Below, piece after piece: positions 56,501 through 64,000 of a stretch of 64,000 nt of DNA. How positions within the stretch are numbered: the stretch's first letter is position 1; the number at the start of each line of letters is the position of its first letter. The DNA lies in assembly GCA_015179025.1 (NCBI GenBank), contig WHUX01000007.1:742044-806043 (forward strand). The letters run 5' to 3'. The notes beneath the pieces were generated by a model, which made no database searches, was not told where the DNA came from, and saw only the letters and a list, made by a program, of their open reading frames with translations. The stretch comes from Terfezia claveryi. Its lineage: Eukaryota > Ascomycota > Pezizomycetes > Pezizales > Pezizaceae. The position numbers and the translations under genes were made by a program.

Positions 56501-57093
56501 GGTTTGGCTACAGCTCCCAATTCTAGACAAAATCTTCTCAAGTAATTAACCATCCCTAGAAACTTCTATAATTTCTTTTTTGAGTCAAAGATAGGGTAAT
56601 TTGCTATTAAGTTGATTTTTTCTGGATCCATTTCTAGCCCTTGTTTGGTGATAATGAATTCTAGTACTTTTAGCCTTGGTGCCAGGATTTGGTATTTCTT
56701 TTTGTTGAAGAAAAACTTTTCCTTAGCCAATATCCTGCAGATCCCTCTCAATACTTCCTTATATTCCTCCAGGGTATCTGTTCTAATTAAAATGTCATCT
56801 AAATAAACTATGACTGTTTTTCCAATATAATCCCTCAGTAACCAATTTATAGCCCTCATCATAGTTGCAAGTACATTGCAGTCACCTTGCTGCATGACTA
56901 ATGAGTCAAATTTCCCTAGATGATTTGTAAAGATGCTATGTTTTACTGATTCATATGTATGTCTAATATTATGATACCCATCTGCTAGATCAGCTGCTGA
57001 AATATATTCCTTGCTGGCTATCCAGTCTAATATTGCTTTGATATTTGGCATAGATGTCTTATATTTTTGCACTAGCTTATTTCTGGGTATACA
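56501..57093 (-). pseudogene. G2a reverse transcriptase, truncated
   Basis: Frame 56566-57072 has ADLADGYHNIR and the YLDD box (56794-56805). The N-terminal fingers are missing because the G2b LTR starts at 57094. The remainder (gag, protease, 5' LTR) should lie beyond the right window edge if G2b is a simple insertion. Confidence 0.87.
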
Positions 57094-57737
57094 TATAAGG
57101 AAGTGGCTTACTCATCTCTTATGACTAACCCTCTACCTCACAAATGTATTTCTTATGTATTTCTTACTCAGCAAGCATCTCAAAACACACAACATTGTGT
57201 GCTGTCTGCCTTGCTAATATTTCACATGTTATCACATGCTTTCACATGTTATCACATGCTTTCATATGTTATCACATGCTTTCACATGTATAAGTCTAGG
57301 AAAGACTTAACCTATTTTGTACTAGATAGTATATGGAAGTACTATCTAGAATCTTCTATTGTGTTGATTTCAAATCATGTAAAGGTCAGATGATAGTGCA
57401 CTGCCTCAGCACTGCCCCAGCACTGCCCCACTCAGAACACATATAGTACCCTGAATTTCCCTTCAGTTGGACAGATAGTTAGAACTCAGAACATAGTTAG
57501 AGTACAATCAATATAGAAGTTCCACTGGTTAATCTTCTAAGTACCTTTGGCACTTCTATACTACTTTACCTATTACAGTAATCTTATGCTACTGGTAATA
57601 ACTTTAATAGTGAGAATAAACAATACACTATTAGTAATCTACTTTGTAGTATATATTACTAGCCTGAGATTATCTGATCAGATTAGATCCTTATCTAATC
57701 TAATCTGATTGTCCAGTCCTCCATACAACACTTTACA
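57094..57737 (+). repeat. G2b 5' LTR
   Basis: The 644-bp LTR starts TATAAGGAAGTGGC (TGTAAGG with G to A) and ends CACTTTACA. The 3' LTR at 63928 begins with the same sequence. A short TCACATGYTATCACATGCTT tandem repeat lies at 57220-57295. Confidence 0.88.
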
Positions 57738-58501
57738 TTTTTTTAACCTAAGAACTTGATTCTTACCTAACTAGGAAGGCCTGATCAACCTTACCTAATC
57801 AACAAAGTTTCTACCAACAAGAGTAGAAACTAAAGCCAGTATAAGCCTACAGCACAAAGCATAGTAGCACAAAGTCTGACAGTCAGCAGTAAGACTATCC
57901 TCCAAATAGCAATAGTAAGACTATTCAACAAATAGCAACAGTAAAAGCCTACAAATAGTAGCAAACAATATAAAAGGGCAACAATAATTGTATTTAACTG
58001 GCAAATACAAAGAAAACAACAATTACTTTATTTGGTAACTCTGAGACCTAGAAACTGCCTCAGAAGTCCAATAAGGGTGTGGATTATAGGAACTAGTCCT
58101 ATCAACATCCAAACTCCAGAGAGTATCCCAGCCCCACTCTCTACCTAGCCTAAAGAAAAACTGGGAATTCTCCCAGTAAGCAGAACAAGGAAAGTTTCTG
58201 TACCTCTCCCTCCAAAAAGAACACAAGTACCTGGCAGTCCAACCCCTATCCTTCCACTTACATTCTTCCCAGCATTTAAAGGAAACCCTGCTCCTACAAC
58301 AATCTCATCAACAAAAGTAACTCTTTTACCCTTCAACCTCCTCTCTCCCTTACCATAATCAACCTTGGTATCAGAAGCAACAGAAAGAGAATAAGAAGGA
58401 AGTTGAAAAGAAGTAGATCCTTCCTCATCAGGATCACCTTAAAGAAAGCAGGAATAGAAGAAACAGAGTCTAAGGAATCAGTGGTATAATATCTGATAGA
58501 C
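57738..58501 (+). other. G2b leader
   Basis: After the LTR comes a T-rich run (TTTTTTTAACC), as in G1, and no TGG-type primer site. TTGGTATCAGAAGC, which resembles a tRNA-iMet 3'-end primer site, occurs at about 58365 but is too far from the LTR to be assigned. Frames here on the minus strand are shadows. Confidence 0.45.
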
Positions 58502-60340
58502 ATGGAGACTCCTAAACAAAAAAGTACTAGTGTAATGGAAGGAGGAGGAAGAGCTAGGAAAGGCAGGAGAAAGGCAATGACAAGTGAGGAGCTAGAAGTA
58601 CTCAAGGCTAAGTTAGTCAATACTCCTAAAAAGAAAGTTCCAACTGGGAAAGAGATTCTAGAAAAGGAAATAGAGACAAGGAAATAGTCATTGGGCCAAA
58701 TTCATCAATACCTGAAGTAAGGATTGTAACACCTCCTGCAACAAAAGCCTTTTGGGACAAAAATGAGTCATCATGGTACCAAAGGATATCCCAGGTATTT
58801 ATATACCTAACAATAAACAACATGTTATCAAAAAGGAAAAAGGAACTATTGGCTGAAGCAGCAGAAAAGTTCATGATTTTTCAACAGAAAGACTAATTTG
58901 ACAAGTCAGTTCAAATAGACTTTCAACTCTCATCTACCTCAAAAGCAGTATGGCCTTACCCAACCTATAACCCATGTAAAGGAGTTCCATGGCTAGCTTT
59001 AAACTGGCCTTTCCTGACACAGTACATGCTTATGGGTAACCTGTATGACCTGGAAACCCAGAAATAGTGCCTCCAATAACAGAACCTATAGAAACCTTTG
59101 AGAAGTAGGAAAGAAACTGTTTGGAGCTGAAGGCAAGGGTAAGGGGAAAAGTGTCAGTATGAGGAAGAGGATGATGGAGATTATGAAACAGATATAGAAG
59201 AAATATCTGAAAAAGACATGCCACCACACCTAAAGATAGGAAAAAGCCAACACATACCAAAAAGAGTAAGACTCCTGATAAAAGTCTAGAAAGAGTTCTA
59301 GTGGTGTGGCTGGAGGTGGAAGTGAGGACCCAGGATCTGGATCTGAGGGTGATGAATCAGACAATGGTTCTGGAGATGACAGCAGGAAAAGGTCAACTAG
59401 AGAACCTAGCCCTCACCACTTGGAATGGTCTAAAAAGACTGGTCAAAAGATACCAACACAACAAGTCAGCAAATCCCTTATCAAAAAGGCAAACAAACTT
59501 GCAAAAATTCCCAATCCCCAATGATTGATGGAGTATCAGAGAAATGGAGGGACAAACTACCTTTGACAATTATGTATAACAGTTGCAGAAGTGGGTAGAG
59601 TATTAAGGGATGGATATAGCAAGTTGGGAAAGTTTGGATAGAGCAAGCTTTATGTTTGAGAAGAGTGCTCAGACTTGGTATAACCAGTATTGCTCTGAAA
59701 AAGAAGATGTTGAGGACAGGAATTTCTATGAATTTATGTTAAAACTGAGAGGTAAACTCATCTCTATAGTAGCACCTGAAGTTCTTGGAAACAATACCTA
59801 TCACACCATCAAAGGCTTGATGTTACTGTCATGCAGTATGCACAGAACCTGGAAGAGTTCAAAATTAAGTGCAAGGATCTAAATGGAAAAGACATGATAA
59901 GTGATCATGCACTAAAAATGAAACTGTAGATGGACTGGTACTCCTGCTCAGGGCTAAAGTCAAAGGACTGATATCATATGAGTCAACCTTTGAGGAAATA
60001 TTGAATAAAATTGCAGTCCAAGAGGATGTACTAAAACAAGAAACTAAATCCTTGCAGCAGCACCAAAAGAAGACTGATAAGCAATGGGGACCTGGTAGAC
60101 CTATGGAATGGACTAAGTCTGAATTCAAATTGCCTGAAAAAGTGGCTAAGAATGCAGCTAAAGTGGCAAGCAAGAAAGGTGGACCAGGTGGTCTCTATGG
60201 AACTTCCTTAGTGCCAGAAAGGATAAAACTAAGTATACCCCTTATGGTGAACAGAGAAGAAGAGGAAGAGGCTGCAAGAACAGGGTCCTGTAATCACTGT
60301 GGCAAACAGGGTCATACTTCCAGGATTGCCCTAATAGGAA
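58502..60340 (+). pseudogene. G2b gag
   Basis: Pieces in several frames: a basic start (58502-58687), MLSKRKKELLAEAAEKF (58810-58875), a Ser/Asp/Gly-rich part (59306-59524), a capsid-like part (59610-59882) and frame 60001-60444, where CNHCGKQGHTS begins a nucleocapsid knuckle that needs a shift to reach its last Cys. Gag would form the particle. Several stops. Confidence 0.75.
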
Positions 60341-60839
60341 GGTGTCTTCAGCTTACCAATATATGGGATCTAGACCAGGAGTCAGAAGATTCCCACCTTA
60401 TCAACCATTCAGACCTCAGCCAACTTGGCCCCCACAGAAAGTAAAAACAGCTTATCAGGAGATTGATGTGAAACAACAAGAGTCAGCTGCACTTCAGGTT
60501 ATGAGAAACCCTAATGATTCAAGGAAGTTCTTAGTGCCAGAAAGCCATAGAACTTCTAATGCAGCTGAAATTAAAATTAATGGACATATTGCTTATGCAC
60601 TATTTGATCCATGTATATCAGGTAGAGACCTGATATCAGCAAATTATTGTCAGCTGTTTAATATACCTTGAAAGAGATCAGCAAGAAACCTCTAGAAACT
60701 GCAATTAAAGGTAGCAGATCTCAAATGTCAAATACAGCAACAGTCACAGTAAATCTACAAGGATACCAAGAAACTAGGACATTCTATGTGGCCAACCTGA
60801 AAGACTGGGATATTATATTTGGGGAACCTGCTTGAGGGA
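60341..60839 (+). pseudogene. G2b protease
   Basis: Frame 60342-60671 ends with AYALFDPCISGRDLISANYC, equivalent to the G1 active-site region (D-P-C instead of D-L-Q). After a TGA, KPLETAIKGSRSQMSNTATV and DWDIIFGEPA follow. Same noncanonical protease type as G1. Confidence 0.72.
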
Positions 60840-62100
60840 TTATAAAGCAATTATGAATGTTAAAGATAATGCAATTACTATACAACCTACAGGCAGGACA
60901 AGGATTGACATTAATATGCTTAAAACCAAGGATACACTTGGAAGAGTCACAACTGCAGCTATGAATATTGGCAGGACAGAAGAAGATTGGTTCAAAAGAG
61001 ATGATCCAATGGCTATTGTGACTGAAGTTGGAGGTAGATTAATACACCACCCAAAGTCAACTCCAGCAATTCCATGGATACAGCATGATCTGGTGAATGA
61101 CCTAGAAGAAGACCAGGAATGGTCACAAGAGTGGTTTGACTCATCAGATTGGTCAGAGCTAGAAGATGATGGAAGCTCTCCAGTCATTACAAATGCAGTT
61201 AATCTAGAAGAAGTGGAGTTTAATATATTTGAAGAATTCCCTGAACTATTCCAGAAGAAAAACCAACTGCATTACCACCAATCAGAGAACTTATGACATC
61301 ATACAACATAAAATTATAGTTCCTGATGGTGCAACCTGGGAACTGCATACTATACAAACTATACAAGGTTTCTGGATCAAGTAATGAGAAAATGAGGACA
61401 GAGCTAGAATCTGGGAGAGTAGTGCATCTAGCTCACTCAACAGCATCCTTATGTTTACACAGCCTAAAAAGGGATTTAGATAAGAATGGCAAACAACAGG
61501 CCAGGTTCTTATTGCACTGTGTACCTAGAAATAAGCTAGTACAAAAGGATAAAACACCCATGCCAATATTAAAGCAATATTAGACTGGATAGCTGGTAAA
61601 GAATATATCTCAGCAGCTGATCTGGCAGATGGCTACTATAATATTAGGCATGCACATGAATTAGTAAAACATAGTACCTTTACAAATCATCTAGGGAAAT
61701 TTGACTCATTGGTCATACAGCAAGGTGATTGCAATGCACCTGCAACCATGATGAGGGCTATGAACTGGTTTTAAGAGACTATATTGGAAAGACTGTCATG
61801 GTTTATTTAGATGACATTCTGTTGGCACAGATACCCTGGAGGAACATAAGGAAGTATTAAGAGGGATCTGCAGGATATTGGCTAGGGAAAAGTTCTTCTT
61901 CAACAAAAAGAAATGGCCAAATCCTTGTCCCAAGGCTAAAAGTACTGGGATTTATTGTCACCAACAAGGGCTAGAATGGATCCAGAAAAAATTACTCAAT
62001 AACAAATTACCCAATCCCTGACTCAAAAAAGAAATTACAAAAGTTTCTAGGAATGGTTAATTACTTGAGAAGGTTTTGTCCAGAATTGGAGCTATAGCCA
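60840..62100 (+). pseudogene. G2b reverse transcriptase
   Basis: Frame 60832-61296 is the acidic spacer before RT (WSQEWFDSSDWSELEDDG). The RT proper runs from about 61330 with ADLADGYYNIR (61615-61650) and YLDD (61804-61815). It ends in MVNYLRRFCPEL at about 62090. At least six frame breaks. Confidence 0.83.
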
Positions 62101-63130
62101 ACCACTGTACTTAAGAGTCAAGAGAGGAGAGCAAGTACCTACAGTAAGGTACAGATGGGTTTATGTACTCTTGAAGAGTTTTGCTTGGAAGATGGTTATC
62201 CCCAAGGGATTACAAGTTAAAGGTAACCCTGCCTCTGAAGCCCTTATCCAATAAGCACATGTCACTACTGGACATGGAGGCCTTGCAAAAACAGCAGAAA
62301 AGCTTACCAATAAGTACATCTTTCAGGATTTTTATAAGCAGGTTGAACAATTTGTGAGGAGTTGTGAAACCTGTCAAATCACCAAAGGATCCACACAGAA
62401 AACCCTGGATTCCTTACTCCTCTGAATGTACCTATTAGGCCATAGGGTAGTATGGCTATGGATTTCCTTAGTATGGAACCTGTTATGATCTCATGTACTG
62501 AATTTACACTTGGTTACAGAACTACTGAAGAAGATAAGCCTCATATGTTGTTATTTCATAAGTTATTAGTCATGACTGACAGGCATTCTGATTTTACATT
62601 CTTGTTACCTGTTGCAGACAATGTTGATACATTAGGGGTTATTGATATCTTTGAAAGATTCATTAAGCCTAATGTGGGGTTCCCTTATGAAATTGTTTCT
62701 GACCAAGACCCCTTGTTTATGTCTACTGTTTTTCAAGACTGGATGCAGAAAAATGGAATTATGCATAAAGCATCTTCCACATATCACCCCAGACTAATGT
62801 GACAAGTGAAAGGAAGAATAGGACAATTATTCCTATGTTTGCAGCTAAGAAGCTGGAGCAGGGAATGAATTGGATACAAGTCACACCTTCTGTTCAAACA
62901 GAGGTGAATGCAAGAGTTAGTACTACAAGAGGACTTTCCCCCTTTTTTACCAAGCTAGGATACCAGCCTAATTTGTCACCAACCTATCCTACCTCACCCA
63001 ATTCCTACCTATTCAAACCCTACAACCAGATTTTACCAGGTTGCTGAAAACCTTACCAAAGCAAAAAGGGACAAATTCAGCAAGCCAACAAACACAGAAG
63101 AGCCTCCCCTGATTACCAAGTCATAATCAG
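62101..63130 (+). pseudogene. G2b integrase
   Basis: After the internal deletion, the pre-integrase segment (YLRVKRGEQVPTVR) leads into the zinc domain (AHVTTGHGGLAKTAEKLTNK, SCETCQITKG). Frame 62452-62802 carries the first Asp (AMDFLSMEPVM) and second Asp (VSDQDPLFMSTVFQDW). The Glu is in SERKNR after a frameshift at about 62795. Confidence 0.85.
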
Positions 63131-63540
63131 GTGATGCTATCAAACAAAGAACCTCCCAGCAAGGTACCACTCCTCCAAACTATCCCAAAATGGATAGGCC
63201 CTTTACTATTACTAAATATTCACCATGGAGTCAAAATGCTAAACTTGACTTCACTGACTTTCCTGACCTCAATAATATCAACAATTCCTTCCACACCTCA
63301 CTTCTCAAACCCTTCTTCCCTAATCCAATACAACTGTTCCCCTCCAGAACTCTGGAACAACCAGGACCAGTTAAGGAAGACAGGTATGAGGTAGAAAGAG
63401 TGTTGGAATTTAGGTCACAACCTAGAACAGGAAAGCTGCAGTACAAGGTGAAATGGAAGGGGTGGCCTCATAATTTGATGAGTGGGTATATGCTGATGGT
63501 GTTGATAAGTCATTAAAAAACAATTCTGGTTGACTGGTAG
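63131..63540 (+). pseudogene. G2b integrase C-terminus and chromodomain
   Basis: Frame 63190-63516 has FTITKYSPWSQNAKLDFTDF, NNSFHTSLLKPFF and the chromodomain (DRYEVERVLEFRSQPRTGKL, KVKWKGWPHN). A one-base loss after GWPHN shifts the last helix. Confidence 0.86.
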
Positions 63541-63927
63541 TAAGCAAGCAACTTACAAAAGAAGGAAGGTTGGTGACAATAAGCTTGGCAAGATTAAGAC
63601 AAGGAAAGAAACCTTGGAAATGATTAATGATGAAAGGAAGAAAGTTCTTGCTACCCCTGTTTCATCCATGCAGTCAAGATTGACAAAGGCAAAGGAAAAG
63701 AGTTAGATATACCCCAGTTAATACTTAAACATTTCTTTGCTCAGAGAGTTATTGATAAGGATTTCAAGGAAGGGTATGATAATATTAGGTATGATACTAG
63801 AGCAGAAGGTATAGTACCTATAAGGATGGAACAATAGGTATTATGGGTTGAATGTTAACTACTAATGTATATAACCCATCTCCCTGTTTATTTTCTAGGA
63901 TGGAGTTTTTATCTAAACAGGGAGGCA
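63541..63927 (+). other. G2b 3' end and polypurine tract
   Basis: A Lys-rich C-terminal extension continues in pieces to about 63710. Then AT-rich sequence and the polypurine tract AAACAGGGAGGCA (63915-63927) precede the LTR. Confidence 0.6.
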
Positions 63928-64000
63928 TGTAAGGAAGTGGCTTCTCATCTCTTATGACTAACCCTCTACCTCACAAATGTATTTCTTATGTATTTCTTAC
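63928..64000 (+). repeat. G2b 3' LTR (start only)
   Basis: TGTAAGGAAGTGGCTTCTCA repeats the start of the LTR at 57094. The window ends after 73 bp. Confidence 0.88.

Larger units (their letters stand above)
57094..64000 (+). mobile_element. G2b, plus-strand chromovirus copy inserted in G2a
   Basis: The copy shows LTR, leader, gag, protease, RT, integrase, chromodomain, polypurine tract and the first 73 bp of the 3' LTR. RNase H and the zinc linker are missing (deletion near 62095). Many stops. It runs off the right edge. Confidence 0.9.

Noticed and set aside
58365..58378. tRNA-iMet-like primer site TTGGTATCAGAAGC
   Set aside because: It lies more than 600 bp from the LTR end, whereas primer sites adjoin the LTR.

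Overview
The window is eukaryotic and looks fungal. Evidence: short introns of about 50-140 bp with GTATGT or GTGAGT donors, Ty3/gypsy retroelements carrying a chromodomain, a hAT transposase, and a fungal-type TET/JBP-like oxygenase relic. The gypsy protease type and the oxygenase remind me of Agaricomycete fungi, but the species cannot be fixed from this sequence. No ordinary single-copy housekeeping gene was found. Almost everything is transposable-element DNA in nested layers, most of it broken by stops and frameshifts that are largely C-to-T or G-to-A changes.

Left block (1-19203): copies of one chromovirus, called G1 here. G1-A (minus) runs from the LTR remnant at 811-1116 to its 5' LTR at 9497-10215. 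A G2-type LTR (162-810) has been inserted into the left LTR. G1-B (plus, 10216-17253) and G1-C (minus, 17254-19203) meet inside gag and together make almost exactly one full G1 body, so they look like one element split by an inversion. This complex sits in the protease of a third gypsy element, G3 (19204-21078, minus, with its 5' LTR).

Middle and right (21952-57093): a single minus-strand chromovirus, G2a, is stretched by several insertions. A Ty1/copia element lies at 25333-32501, and a 1.56-kb terminal-inverted-repeat element (30777-32335) lies in its right LTR. A giant hAT-type transposon lies at 32761-55548. A plus-strand G2b copy follows from 57094. The giant hAT has matching 8-bp target duplications (CTCCTGCT), related TIRs beginning CAGCG (right) and TAATG (left), and G2a reads in frame across the empty site.

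The giant hAT (22.8 kb, about 13.8 kb without the nested G1-D at 34063-43003) is the most interesting object. Besides its intron-containing transposase it carries an intact-looking two-intron gene for a 355-residue zinc-knuckle protein, an acidic unknown gene, a divergent histone H3/CENP-A-like pseudogene, a TET/JBP-like 2-oxoglutarate dioxygenase pseudogene, two tRNA-derived SINE-like copies, and several minisatellites that share the core GTYAYGGG. I saw these arrays only inside this transposon, and they may be transposase-binding repeats.
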